Shown here piece by piece: positions 8,384-17,157 of a stretch of 56,918 nucleotides of DNA. Under the pieces are notes generated by a model that worked only from the letters and a program-made list of their open reading frames with translations, was not told the DNA's origin and did no database searches. A program made the position numbers and the translations under genes. The stretch comes from Xanthobacteraceae bacterium (GTDB taxonomy: Bacteria > Pseudomonadota > Alphaproteobacteria > Rhizobiales > Xanthobacteraceae): assembly GCA_028282095.1 (NCBI GenBank), contig JANQIP010000241.1, positions 1 through 56,918 on the forward strand, written 5' to 3'. Positions within the stretch are counted from its first letter, which is position 1, and every line of letters starts with the position of its first letter.

Positions 8384-8577
8384 CTAGCTGATCCGATGGC
8401 TTTTGATGCGGCACCAACACCATGAGGCTAGTGTTCCCGCTCTGACGGTCCGACCCCGGACCGTCAGGTAAGGAACACTCGCTAATCCGATGCTTTGTGA
8501 TGCGGCACCAACACAATCAGACGAGCCCAAGCGTTGGTGCCGCATCACTAGCTCAAGCATTGGTGCCGTATCACTGG
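8384..8577 (+). repeat. Nested CTAG elements: copy 2 inserted within a partial copy
   Basis: An outer right-hand module (8384-8427 and 8552-8577) is split by a complete inner element (8428-8551) that begins and ends with CTAG. Uninterrupted copies read GAGACGAGCTCAAGC across the junction; here the outer copy reads GAGG-CTAG then CTAG-CTCAAGC. So a CGAG site appears to have become CTAG before insertion, with CTAG present at both ends afterwards. This accounts for most of the 321-base gap 8325-8645. Confidence 0.85.
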
Positions 8578-8645
8578 CCGCCGGTGCGGCCGTCGGCCGG
8601 GCGGCATTCCTCTCGGACACAGCATCCATCTTGGAGACGCATCGT

Positions 8646-9284
8646 ATGTCCAACGCCGTGACGCTCCCGTCCCTCGACCTGTCCGCTTTGCTCTGCTCGC
8701 GGGTGTGCCACGACCTGATCAGCCCGTCCGGAGCGATCGTGAACGGGCTCGAAGTCTATGAGGACGCCCAGGACGAAGAGACCAAAGCCTTCGCATTCGA
8801 CCTCATCAAGAAGAGCGCGGCGACGGTGTCGGCGCGGCTGCAGTTCTGCCGGCTCGCCTATGGGGCTGCGGGCTCGGCGGGTGCGCAGATCGATCTTGGC
8901 GATGCGGAAAAGGTTGCCCGGGGCGCGCTCGAAGACGAAAAGGTCAAGCTCAACTGGGGCTTGCCGCGCGCAATCCTGCCGAAAAACCGGGTCAAGCTGC
9001 TGCTCAATCTGTTGCTCCTTGCTGGCCACGCTATTCCGCGCGGTGGTGCGCTGACCGTGGACCCGATCGGTGAAGGCGAGACGATGGGGTTTCGGGTCGA
9101 GGCCTACGGACTTAATGCGCGCGTCCCTGAGGCGCTCGTTGCGTTTGTCAACGGGGCCGATGAGATCGAGGCGATCGACGCCCATGCGATCCAACCGTTC
9201 TACACCGGGCTCCTCGCAAGGAGCTGCGGGTTGGCGGTCTCGGTCGAGAACGAAGGTGAAGCGGTGATCGTCGCGGCGCGCTAG
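8646..9284 (+). CDS. chpT: Histidine phosphotransferase ChpT
   Basis: This 212-residue protein is the alphaproteobacterial phosphorelay intermediate that passes phosphate from the hybrid kinase CckA to the cell-cycle regulators CtrA and CpdR. The phosphorylated histidine is His22 in RVCHDLISPSGAI, in the dimerisation helix, with the following NGLEVYED typical of the family. The C-terminal half is the degenerate Bergerat-like fold that no longer binds ATP. The ATG at 8646 matches the family N-terminus; upstream in-frame codons overlap the CTAG element. The cheA operon downstream is separated by about 940 bases of repeats, so the two are probably not co-transcribed. Confidence 0.9.
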   Translation: MSNAVTLPSLDLSALLCSRVCHDLISPSGAIVNGLEVYEDAQDEETKAFAFDLIKKSAATVSARLQFCRLAYGAAGSAGAQIDLGDAEKVARGALEDEKVKLNWGLPRAILPKNRVKLLLNLLLLAGHAIPRGGALTVDPIGEGETMGFRVEAYGLNARVPEALVAFVNGADEIEAIDAHAIQPFYTGLLARSCGLAVSVENEGEAVIVAAR

Positions 9285-9442
9285 AGCATGATCCCGAAAA
9301 GTTGGAGACTTTTCGGATCAGATCATGGGACCAAACAAAGAAGAGAGCATGATCCCGAAAAGTTGGAGACTTTTCGGATCAGAGCATGCGACCAAGCAAA
9401 GAAGAGAGCATGATCCCGAAAAGTTGGAGACTTTTCGGATCA
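9284..9442 (+). repeat. Family A array, 3 units of 61 bp, overlapping the chpT stop region
   Basis: Units begin at about 9284, 9345 and 9406, immediately at the chpT stop codon (TAG of CTAGAGCATG). They carry the GTTGGAGAC and CGGATCAG variants shared with the array at 7091-7450. Confidence 0.85.
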
Positions 9443-9516
9443 CGCAATCCGCCGCCGCCTACTAATCGAGACCGCCGCTTTGCGGCCGCCTCGGGGCGAG
9501 TTTTTCTTAAGAGATC

Positions 9517-9609
9517 GTAGGGTGGGCATGCAAAGCATGCCCACCAATTCTACTTCGCTGCCTCAATTGCGTGGGCACGGCGCGCTTTGCGCGCCTTTGC
9601 CCACCCTAC
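9517..9609 (+). repeat. Family B element with GTAGGGTGGG termini, copy 1
   Basis: A 93-bp palindromic element with outer arms GTAGGGTGGGCA / TGCCCACCCTAC and inner small palindromes GCATGCAAAGCATGC and GGCGCGCTTTGCGCGCC. The sequence after it (AAGTCGGCATCTCTTAAGG and on to about 9655) is also shared with copy 2, so the duplicated unit is about 150 bp. Confidence 0.85.
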
Positions 9610-9755
9610 AAAGTCGGCATCTCTTAAGGGATCCTCCAAGACCGGCCCTTGGCTCGAACTGTATCCGGCCCATCGCTTGAACGATTTCCGCTCAGCTTGA
9701 CCCGCATTCCTTTCATTTCCGCGCACGCAAGCGGAAATTCAGTTTTGTTGATTTA

Positions 9756-9875
9756 GAGCATGATCCCGAAAAGTTGGCAGACTTTTCGGACAAGATCATG
9801 GGACCAAACAAAGAAGAGAGCATGATCCCGAAGAGTTGGAGACTTTTCGGATCAGATCATGCGACCAAACAAAAA
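9756..9875 (+). repeat. Family A pair
   Basis: Two units at about 9756 and 9818. The first has the GTTGGCAGAC form and the second the GTTGGAGAC form, so this pair joins two subtypes. Confidence 0.8.
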
Positions 9876-9884
9876 AAGATCGTA

Positions 9885-9977
9885 GTAGGGTGGGCATGCA
9901 AAGCATGCCCACCAAATCTATTGCGCTGCCTCGATCGCGTGGGCACGGCGCGCTTTGCGCGCCTTTGCCCACCCTAC
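9885..9977 (+). repeat. Family B element, copy 2
   Basis: Nearly identical to 9517-9609 and followed by the same downstream flank (GTCGGCATCTCTTATGGGA and on to about 10025). The remaining 10026-10225 before cheA shows no gene; it should contain the cheA promoter, but I could not pick out a clear one. Confidence 0.85.
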
Positions 9978-10225
9978 AAAGTCGGCATCTCTTATGGGAT
10001 CCTCCAAGACCGGTCCTTGGCTCGCATCGTATCAGGCTGTTCGCTCGCGGCGGCTGCCGGGTGCCCGGCTTGATCGCGCGCGTGCGGATCGTATTGCAAT
10101 GATGTGCGAGGCCCGGTTCGGGCGATCGTTTTGCCGCCTGCGCAACGAAACTTAAACCCTTTGCCAAGAAACTGCCTAAGCTCCCGAAATGACCGGTCCC
10201 CCGGGCTTGCCACGAGAGACTTTCA

Positions 10226-12874
10226 ATGGACGATCTATTGCGTGAGTTCTTGACCGAGACGAATGAGAGTCTCGACGTGGTCGATGTCGAACTCGTCCGG
10301 TTCGAGCAGGATCCGAACAACGCGAATATTCTCGACAACATTTTCCGGCTCGTTCACACGATCAAAGGGACCTGCGGCTTCCTCGGCCTGCCGCGGCTCG
10401 AAGCGCTCGCGCACGCCGCCGAGACGCTGATGGGCAGGTTCCGCGACGGCTTGGCGGTGACCGGCGAAGGGGTCACGCTCATCCTCGCCACGATCGATCG
10501 GATCAAGACGATCCTCGATATGCTCGAGCGCGACCAGCAGGAGCCGGCCGGTGAGGACCGCGACCTGATCGACGAACTGGAGCGTCAGGCCGAGTCCGTC
10601 GCGCCGGCGGCAGGGGGCGCCGACCCGGCGGAGCCGGAACCGGAGGTCGAAGCCTCACCTTACCAGGCGCTCGAACGTCCGTTGCGTCCCGGGGAAGTTC
10701 CGCTCTCCGAGCTGGAGCGCGCTTTCCGTGAGACACCGGGGCCGTTGGCGGAATTGCCGGCTGCCGCGAAGGCGCCGTCCAAGGCGAACACCGAACCCGG
10801 CGCCGCCAAGGGCGAGGACGAAAAGGGCGATGCCAAAGTCGTCAATCAGTCGATCCGGGTCAATGTCGACACGCTCGAACGCCTGATGACCACGGTCTCC
10901 GAACTGGTGCTCACCCGCAATCAGCTCCTGGAGATTGTGCGCCGTCACGAGGATTCCGAGTTCAAGGTGCCGCTCCAACGCCTCTCCAACGTCACGGCCG
11001 AGCTGCAGGAAGGCGTGATGAAGACGCGCATGCAGCCGATCGGCAATGCCTGGCAGAAGCTGCCGCGCGTCGTGCGCGACCTTGCCAACGAGCTGGGCAA
11101 GCAGATCGAGCTTGAAATGCACGGCGCCGATACCGAGCTCGACCGCCAGGTGCTCGACCTGATCAAGGACCCGCTCACCCATATGGTGCGCAATTCCGCC
11201 GATCACGGGCTCGAAATGCCGGACGAGCGCCGGGCGCTCGGCAAGCCCGAGAAAGGCACGGTCCGTCTGTCCGCGCATCATGAAGGCGGCCATATCATCA
11301 TCGAGATTGCCGACGATGGGCGCGGGCTCGACCTCGAAAAAATCAAGGCCAAAGCAATCACCAACGGTCTTGCGACCGAAGCCCAGATCGAGAAGATGAC
11401 CGAGGCGCAGATCTACAAATTGATCTTCGCGCCCGGGCTCTCGACCGCGACCACGGTGACGAACGTGTCCGGCCGCGGCGTCGGCATGGACGTGGTGCGC
11501 AACAATATCAATCAGATCGGGGGCACGGTCGAAGTCAAGTCGGTGCCGCGCGCCGGATCGAGCTTCGTCATCAAGATCCCGCTCACGCTGGCGATCGTCT
11601 CGGCGCTGATCGTCGAAGCGGGCGGCGACCGATTCGCGATCCCGCAGCTCTCGGTGATCGAACTGGTGCGCGCGCAAGCCAATTCCGATCATCGCATCGA
11701 GCGGATCAAGGACACGCCGGTGCTGCGGCTGCGCAACAAGCTGCTGCCGCTGATTCATCTCAAGACGCTGCTCAAGATGGAGGAGAGCGCCGATAGCGGG
11801 TCCGAAACCGGGTTCATCGTCGTGACCCAGGTCGGCAATCGGACCTTCGGAATCGTGGTCGACGGCGTCTTCCACACCGAGGAGATCGTGGTCAAACCGA
11901 TGTCGACCAAGTTGCGGAACATCACCATGTTTTCCGGCAACACCATCCTCGGCGACGGCGCGGTGATCATGATCATCGATCCGAACGGCATCGCCCACGT
12001 GCTCGGGACCTCGACCAGCGCGGAGACGGCGGACGAAGAGGGGACGGTCCGGCAACACGCCGCGAACGAGAACACGACCTCGCTGCTTGTGTTCCGCGCC
12101 GGCTCGCCGGAACCGAAGGCGGTGCCGCTGTCGCTCGTCACCCGACTGGAGGAGATCGACGCCGCCAAGATCGAAGTGGGGAACGGCGGTCGTCTCGTCC
12201 AGTATCGCGGCCAGCTCATGCCGCTGGTGTCAGTGAACGACGCGGCGCCGGTCAGGTCTGAAGGAACGCAGCCGCTTCTCGTCTTCTCCGACGAGGGCCG
12301 GTCGATGGGGCTCATTGTCGACGAGATTGTCGATATCGTCGAGGACCAGCTCAATATCGAAGTCACGAGCGACACACCCGGCCTGCTCGGCTCGGCGGTG
12401 ATCAAGGGCCAGGCGACGGAAATCATCGACATGGGCCATTACCTGCCCATGGCCTTTGAGGATTGGCTGCTGCGCAAAGAGACGATGATGCGCCAGCGTG
12501 CGCAAACGCTGCTTTTTGTCGACGACTCGGCCTTCTTCCGCAACATGCTGACGCCGGTGCTCAAGGCGGCAGGTTATCAGGTGACGACGGTCGGCGGCGC
12601 CGAAGACGCCCTCGAACACCTCAAATCCGGGCACCGCTTCGACGTGGTCGTCACCGACATCGAAATGCCCGGCATGAACGGCTTCGAGCTCGCCGCAGCC
12701 ATCCAAGCCGATCCGCAGACGAACGAGCTGCCGATCATCGCGCTGTCCTCGATGAACGGGTCCGACGTGGTGGAACGCGGCCGCGAAGTCGGGTTCCAGG
12801 ATTTCGTCGCCAAGTTCGACCGTCCCGGCCTGATCGCGGCGCTCAAGGAACAGATGATCGGCGAGGCGGCCTGA
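10226..12874 (+). CDS. cheA: Hybrid chemotaxis histidine kinase CheA with two CheW domains and a receiver
   Basis: This 882-residue kinase would control the operon's CheY and CheB. Domains in order: Hpt with phospho-acceptor His44 (RLVHTIKGTCGFLG); a Pro/Ala/Glu-rich linker to about 205; dimerisation helices; a HATPase domain at about 315-455 with N-box HMVRNSADHGLE, DDGRGLD and SGRGVGMD; a first CheW-like domain at about 460-595; a second at about 615-745; and a C-terminal receiver from about 755 with acidic pair VDD and phospho-acceptor Asp in VVVTDIEMP (about 810). Receiver-fused CheA proteins are typical of chemosensory systems not restricted to flagellar control. The stop overlaps the cheW start by one base (TGATG), indicating coupling. 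Confidence 0.93.
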   Translation: MDDLLREFLTETNESLDVVDVELVRFEQDPNNANILDNIFRLVHTIKGTCGFLGLPRLEALAHAAETLMGRFRDGLAVTGEGVTLILATIDRIKTILDMLERDQQEPAGEDRDLIDELERQAESVAPAAGGADPAEPEPEVEASPYQALERPLRPGEVPLSELERAFRETPGPLAELPAAAKAPSKANTEPGAAKGEDEKGDAKVVNQSIRVNVDTLERLMTTVSELVLTRNQLLEIVRRHEDSEFKVPLQRLSNVTAELQEGVMKTRMQPIGNAWQKLPRVVRDLANELGKQIELEMHGADTELDRQVLDLIKDPLTHMVRNSADHGLEMPDERRALGKPEKGTVRLSAHHEGGHIIIEIADDGRGLDLEKIKAKAITNGLATEAQIEKMTEAQIYKLIFAPGLSTATTVTNVSGRGVGMDVVRNNINQIGGTVEVKSVPRAGSSFVIKIPLTLAIVSALIVEAGGDRFAIPQLSVIELVRAQANSDHRIERIKDTPVLRLRNKLLPLIHLKTLLKMEESADSGSETGFIVVTQVGNRTFGIVVDGVFHTEEIVVKPMSTKLRNITMFSGNTILGDGAVIMIIDPNGIAHVLGTSTSAETADEEGTVRQHAANENTTSLLVFRAGSPEPKAVPLSLVTRLEEIDAAKIEVGNGGRLVQYRGQLMPLVSVNDAAPVRSEGTQPLLVFSDEGRSMGLIVDEIVDIVEDQLNIEVTSDTPGLLGSAVIKGQATEIIDMGHYLPMAFEDWLLRKETMMRQRAQTLLFVDDSAFFRNMLTPVLKAAGYQVTTVGGAEDALEHLKSGHRFDVVVTDIEMPGMNGFELAAAIQADPQTNELPIIALSSMNGSDVVERGREVGFQDFVAKFDRPGLIAALKEQMIGEAA

Positions 12875-13365
12875 TGGAGACGATGATGACGATCGATGCC
12901 AGTCGGACCGACGCCCTGACCGACACGCTGACCGAATACGTCACCGTGGTGATCGGCGATCAACTGTTCGGCCTTCCGATCGAACAGGTCCAGGACGTGT
13001 TCATGCTTGACGGCCTGACCCGTGTGCCGCTGTCGCAGCCGGAGATCGCCGGTGTTCTCAATCTACGCGGACGGATCGTGACCGCGATCGATATGCGCCG
13101 CCGGCTCGGACTGCCGCGCCGCGACGACGGCGTCAAGCCGATGGCGGTCGGCATCGAATCCAAGGGCGAGTCCTACGGGCTCCTGATCGACACGGTCGGC
13201 GAGGTTTTCAAGCTCGACGACAGCACGCGCGAACCCAACCCGGTCAACCTCGACGCCCATCTCGCGCGCATATCGGCGGGAGTCCATCGCCTCGACGGAC
13301 GGCTTCTTGTGGTGCTCAACGTCGACCGTGTGCTCGATATGGGCGGCGAGGCGATGGCGGCATGA
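12874..13365 (+). CDS. cheW: Chemotaxis adaptor CheW
   Basis: A 163-residue scaffold that couples receptors to CheA. The CheW fold is visible in YVTVVIGDQLFGLPIEQVQD, GVLNLRGRIVTAIDMRRRLG and YGLLIDTVGEVFKL. The ATG at 12874 overlaps the cheA stop by one base; the longer opening starting at 12463 lies inside cheA and is a shadow. It is the third CheW-type domain encoded by this operon, after the two in CheA. No receptor gene is present in the window, so the signalling partner must be elsewhere. Confidence 0.9.
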   Translation: METMMTIDASRTDALTDTLTEYVTVVIGDQLFGLPIEQVQDVFMLDGLTRVPLSQPEIAGVLNLRGRIVTAIDMRRRLGLPRRDDGVKPMAVGIESKGESYGLLIDTVGEVFKLDDSTREPNPVNLDAHLARISAGVHRLDGRLLVVLNVDRVLDMGGEAMAA

Positions 13366-13440
13366 CCGATGCTGAAGACGAAAACGAAACCATGGCTCGC
13401 ATGATCGGGCGGGCCATGCGCGGGGTCCATGAGGCGATTG

Positions 13441-13806
13441 ATGAAGACCTGTCTGTTGGTTGATGATTCGAGCGTCATCCGTAAGGTGGCGCGCCGCATT
13501 CTTGAAGGCCTGAGTTTCGAGATCTCGGAAGCGGAGGACGGCGAGAAAGCGCTGTTTGTCTGTCAGCGCGCGCTGCCGGACGCCGTTCTGCTCGATTGGA
13601 ACATGCCGCGGATGGACGGCTATCAGTTCCTGCGTGCCTTGCGCCGCATGCCGGGCGGAGATCAGCCCAAAGTCGTGTTCTGCACCACGGAAAACGATGT
13701 CGCGCAGATCGCCCGCGCTCTGCACGCGGGGGCGGATGAATACATCATGAAGCCGTTCGACAAGGATATCGTCACGGCCAAGTTCCAGGAAATCGGACTC
13801 GTCTGA
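13441..13806 (+). CDS. cheY: Chemotaxis response regulator CheY (single receiver domain)
   Basis: This 121-residue stand-alone receiver has the acidic pair VDDSS near residues 6-9, phospho-acceptor Asp in VLLDWNMP, conserved Thr in FCTTEND, and Lys in YIMKPFD. I chose the ATG at 13441 (MKTCLLVDD) over 13429 because the family begins this way and GAGG lies six bases upstream. A short overlapping frame at 13362-13463 bridges cheW and cheY and is not considered a gene. The product would be phosphorylated by CheA; its output target is not identifiable here. Confidence 0.9.
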   Translation: MKTCLLVDDSSVIRKVARRILEGLSFEISEAEDGEKALFVCQRALPDAVLLDWNMPRMDGYQFLRALRRMPGGDQPKVVFCTTENDVAQIARALHAGADEYIMKPFDKDIVTAKFQEIGLV

Positions 13807-13857
13807 CAGTCCGCGTTGCGTTGAGTTAATCGTGCTGCGTAACCGAGTACAGCTTTG

Positions 13858-15033
13858 ATGACGACCGCCACCTTGTCCGGTTCGCAGGCGTCGTGCACCG
13901 TGCCCGATCCGATTCGTGTCATGGTGGTCGACGACTCGGTCGTCGTGCGCGGGCTCGTTTCGCGCTGGCTCGAGCATGAGCAAGCGTTTCAGGTCGTTGC
14001 TTCGCTGCGCACCGGGCGCCAGGCGGTGGACCAAATCGAGCGTGCCGATCCCGATGTCGTGATCCTCGACATCGAGATGCCGGAGCTTGACGGCATTTCG
14101 GCGCTGCCGCTGCTGCTTGCCAAGAAGCCTGGCCTCGCGGTGATCATGGCCTCGACGCTGACGCGGCATAATGCCGAGATCAGCTTGCGCGCGCTCTCGC
14201 TCGGCGCCGCCGACTATATTCCGAAGCCGGAGACAAAGCACGGCGTCACCACCTCGGCCGATTTCCGGCGAGACCTTGTCGAGAAGATCCGTCATCTCGG
14301 CTCGCGCTGCCGGAAAGCCCGGCGGGCGGGCGCCGGTCCGCAGGCGCGCGGCCTTCCCGCTCCGGCGCGCCACATGCAAGGACGGACCAGGATATCTGCC
14401 GGCGACGACGGACCGGCCGTGCCGAAACTGCGGCCGTTCGGCAAAACTGCGCCGGCAGTGCTCTTGATCGGATCGTCGACCGGCGGCCCCCAGGCGCTCA
14501 ATGACGTGATCAAGCATCTCGGTCCGGTGATCGACCGTTTCCCAATCTTGATCGGCCAGCACATGCCGCCGACCTTCACCACCATCCTCGCCGAACATCT
14601 CGCCCGTGCCTGCGGACGGCCGGTGCAGGAGGGAAAGGACGGTGAGCCGGTCGTCGCCGGGCGGGTCTATGTCGCGCCCGGTGGCGTGCATATGCGGGTC
14701 GATCGCCGCGGAAGCGGGGCCGCGATCCTGCTGCGCGACGGCCCGCTCATCAATTTCTGCAAGCCCGCGGTCGATCCGCTGTTCTCCTCCGCCGCGCAGA
14801 CCTGGGGTGCGGCTTGCCTCGCGCTGGTGCTGACCGGTATGGGCTCCGACGGTCAACGCGGCGCTGCGGAAATCGTATCCGCCGGCGGCAGCGTGATCGC
14901 CCAGGATGAAGCTTCGAGCGTCGTATGGGGCATGCCGGGAGCGGTTGCCCAGGCGGGGCTGTGTGCGGCCATTCTGCCGTTGTCGCAGATCGCACAGAAA
15001 GTAAAGCGTGTGTTTACAGGGGAGCGCTCGTGA
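13858..15033 (+). CDS. cheB: Chemotaxis response regulator / protein-glutamate methylesterase CheB
   Basis: This 391-residue protein has an N-terminal receiver ([12 protein letters not shown]; phospho-acceptor Asp in [13 protein letters not shown]). After a linker comes a C-terminal methylesterase domain with its Ser-His-Asp triad: Ser in [11 protein letters not shown], His in [11 protein letters not shown], and Asp in GMGSDGQRG. It removes methyl groups from chemoreceptors and so drives adaptation, opposing CheR encoded next. The ATG at 13858 directly follows an in-frame TTG; ATG is preferred. The last four bases overlap cheR (GTGA), indicating translational coupling. Confidence 0.93.
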   Translation: MTTATLSGSQASCTVPDPIRVMVVDDSVVVRGLVSRWLEHEQAFQVVASLRTGRQAVDQIERADPDVVILDIEMPELDGISALPLLLAKKPGLAVIMASTLTRHNAEISLRALSLGAADYIPKPETKHGVTTSADFRRDLVEKIRHLGSRCRKARRAGAGPQARGLPAPARHMQGRTRISAGDDGPAVPKLRPFGKTAPAVLLIGSSTGGPQALNDVIKHLGPVIDRFPILIGQHMPPTFTTILAEHLARACGRPVQEGKDGEPVVAGRVYVAPGGVHMRVDRRGSGAAILLRDGPLINFCKPAVDPLFSSAAQTWGAACLALVLTGMGSDGQRGAAEIVSAGGSVIAQDEASSVVWGMPGAVAQAGLCAAILPLSQIAQKVKRVFTGERS

Positions 15034-15932
15034 CAACGTTCGACTTCGACTTTCTGCGCCGCCTGCTCAAGGAGCGATCCGGCCTCGTCCTTTCCGCGGA
15101 CAAGGAGTATCTGGTTGAAAGCCGGCTATTGCCGGTTGCCCGCCGGCGGGGCCTTGCCGGCCTGAGCGACCTCGTGCAGAAGCTCAAGGCGCCCGGTGCG
15201 GGTGGGCTGCTCGCCGAAGTGGTCGAGGCGATGACCACCAACGAGACCTTCTTTCTGCGCGACAAGGTCCCGTTCGACCACTTTCGCCAATCGATCATGC
15301 CGGCGTTGCTGGGGGCGCGCGAGAACCGCAGGCGCATCCGCATCTGGTGCGCCGCTGCGTCGACCGGTCAGGAGCCCTATTCGCTCGCAATGTGCCTGAA
15401 GGAAATGGGCGACAAGATCGCCGGCTGGCGCTTTGAGATCATCGCAACGGACCTGTCCACCGAGGTGCTGGAGAAAGCCAAGATCGGCCTCTACAGCCAG
15501 TTCGAGGTGCAGCGCGGGTTGCCGATCCAAATGCTGCTGCGCCACTTCACCCAGACCGGCGATAGCTGGCAGATCTCGCCTGACATCCGCGCGATGGTGC
15601 AATATCGCGCGCTCAATCTGCTCGAAGATTTTTCCAGCTTGGGCGCCTACGATCTCGTATTCTGCCGCAACGTCCTCATCTATTTCGATCAGCCGACCAA
15701 GATCGATATTCTCGAGCGTATCAAGCGTGTGGTCGAGCCGGATGGTTTCCTCGTGCTCGGTGCGGCGGAGACCGTCGTCGGTCTTACCGATGCGTTCAAG
15801 CCGGTCCATGATCAACGCGGTGTCTATGCCCCGCAGGCGAGCCCGACTGTGACGCGCGGCGCCGATACGCCTTTTGCGCGTCTCGACATGCCGGCGACCG
15901 CCCGCCTTGCCGCCGCGATGGGCGCGCGCTGA
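15030..15932 (+). CDS. cheR: Chemotaxis protein methyltransferase CheR
   Basis: A 300-residue SAM-dependent enzyme that methylates glutamates on chemoreceptors. The N-terminal helical domain is followed by the SAM-binding domain: TNETFFLRD, the glycine-poor motif [27 protein letters not shown] and [12 protein letters not shown] are all family signatures. The start is GTG at 15030, inside the cheB stop (GTGA), with AGGGGAG just upstream. It is the last gene of the operon and is followed by a hairpin with a T run. Confidence 0.92.
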   Translation: MTTFDFDFLRRLLKERSGLVLSADKEYLVESRLLPVARRRGLAGLSDLVQKLKAPGAGGLLAEVVEAMTTNETFFLRDKVPFDHFRQSIMPALLGARENRRRIRIWCAAASTGQEPYSLAMCLKEMGDKIAGWRFEIIATDLSTEVLEKAKIGLYSQFEVQRGLPIQMLLRHFTQTGDSWQISPDIRAMVQYRALNLLEDFSSLGAYDLVFCRNVLIYFDQPTKIDILERIKRVVEPDGFLVLGAAETVVGLTDAFKPVHDQRGVYAPQASPTVTRGADTPFARLDMPATARLAAAMGAR

Positions 15933-15954
15933 CGCTCAGACCTGTTGAGAGCGC

Positions 15955-15997
15955 GATCCCGAACAGTCTGCTGACTTTTCGGGATCATGCTTTTTTT
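15955..15997 (+). terminator. Probable rho-independent terminator of the che operon
   Basis: A stem GATCCCGA / TCGGGATC separated by about 16 bases is followed by ATGC and seven T residues. It is built from half of a family A palindrome. It lies between cheR and the convergent AEC permease gene and could act in both directions. Confidence 0.5.
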
Positions 15998-16031
15998 GGG
16001 ATCATGCTTTGGCGTGACGTTGCGCCCGGCC

Positions 16032-16979
16032 TCACAGGCTGAGCAGCCAGATGAATACGCCCACGGTCGGGAGCGACAGGATCGTGGTGAAGAACAGGAC
16101 CGAGGCCATCTCCTGCTCGGCGGCACGAAAATGCACGGCCAGCACGACGCAAAGGACGACACTCGGAAGCGCAAGCGTGAGGACGGCTTCTCGCCCGGCC
16201 TGCGCCGGCAAGCCGAGCAGCACGACAAGCGCCCAAACCAAAGCGGGAACGATGACATTGCGCGAGAGCACCGATACGCCAACCGGGAGATTGAAGACGA
16301 CGCGCCGGCTGTAGAGGATCACGCCCGACGCAAACAACGCGACGCCGCCGGTGGCATGGCCGAGCAAGGCCAGTGATTTGCGGATCGCTTCCGGTATCGG
16401 TATCGCAAACGCCAAGAAAATGGTGGCAAGGATCGGCGCCCACACCATGGGCTGCTTGAATGCGTCCACGATGTGATCTTGCAGGTGTTTGGGCGGTCCC
16501 GTTGTGTCGCCGCTTTGCGCCGCGCCCGCGCTCAATAGCACGATGCTCACCGGAATGTGGACCAGGGAGATGACGAGGCTGGCAACAGCAATGGGAATGG
16601 TGGCCGCGGTCTCGCCGAACAGGTAGCCGAGCACCGGCAGCCCGACGAAAGCAGCCGACGGCCCGCCGATCGCAAGCGCCTGCAATGTCGAGGTCATCAG
16701 GTCGCGGCCGACCACCCAATGCGCGATCAGCAACGGGATGAAATAGGCCGCGATCATGGTGGACACCACCACGACGATCAGCGGTACATCGCCAAAAAAC
16801 TGCGAGCGGGGCGTTGCCAGAATACCGGTGAACAGCACCAGCGGCAGCGCGTATCGCAAGACCAGGCGGTTGAACGTCGACGCTTCCGGTTCGTCGAAGT
16901 CGTGTTGCCAGCCGGCGAATACGCCAAGCAGAAGGGTCAAGACCGCAGGCAGCAGCGCATTGAAGATCGTGGATGCCAC
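16032..16979 (-). CDS. AEC family transporter (auxin efflux carrier superfamily permease)
   Basis: This 315-residue integral membrane protein has about ten hydrophobic segments in two halves linked by a polar loop (SGDTTGPPKHLQDHIVDAFK), as expected for the AEC family, whose bacterial members move small carboxylates such as malate or malonate. I chose the GTG at 16979 (VASTIFNALLPAV) because it opens at the first membrane helix and has GGAAGG upstream; the longer frame to 17279 overlaps livF coding sequence. It lies downstream of the Liv genes on the same strand after a gap of about 180 bases and could be part of the same regulon. The substrate is unknown. Confidence 0.82.
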   Translation of the reverse strand: MASTIFNALLPAVLTLLLGVFAGWQHDFDEPEASTFNRLVLRYALPLVLFTGILATPRSQFFGDVPLIVVVVSTMIAAYFIPLLIAHWVVGRDLMTSTLQALAIGGPSAAFVGLPVLGYLFGETAATIPIAVASLVISLVHIPVSIVLLSAGAAQSGDTTGPPKHLQDHIVDAFKQPMVWAPILATIFLAFAIPIPEAIRKSLALLGHATGGVALFASGVILYSRRVVFNLPVGVSVLSRNVIVPALVWALVVLLGLPAQAGREAVLTLALPSVVLCVVLAVHFRAAEQEMASVLFFTTILSLPTVGVFIWLLSL

Positions 16980-17157
16980 GTTGAGAGCCGTCCTTCCCTG
17001 CGCGCCGCCGCAAAGATATCGAAGAGCCGGGAGCGGCGATAGCGCCGCAGTCACAGCCGGAGCGATGACCCGAAAAAGTTGGCAAACAAAGTGAAAACCT
17101 GCGCAGCAAGCAATCGCGGACGATCGCGCTGCAAAGCGTAGCACAAACGGTAAACGC

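Noticed and set aside
9480..9680. Short frame in the chpT-cheA gap
   Set aside because: Made entirely from a family B palindromic element and its flank.
10655..12058. Long antisense frame opposite cheA (and similar ones opposite cheB, livMG, smc)
   Set aside because: Typical shadows in GC-rich coding DNA. The sense frames have clear families and the antisense products resemble nothing.
13362..13463. A 33-codon frame starting in the cheW stop (ATGA) and running over the cheY start
   Set aside because: The overlap suggests coupling, but the product has no recognisable features and lies mostly within the cheY leader.
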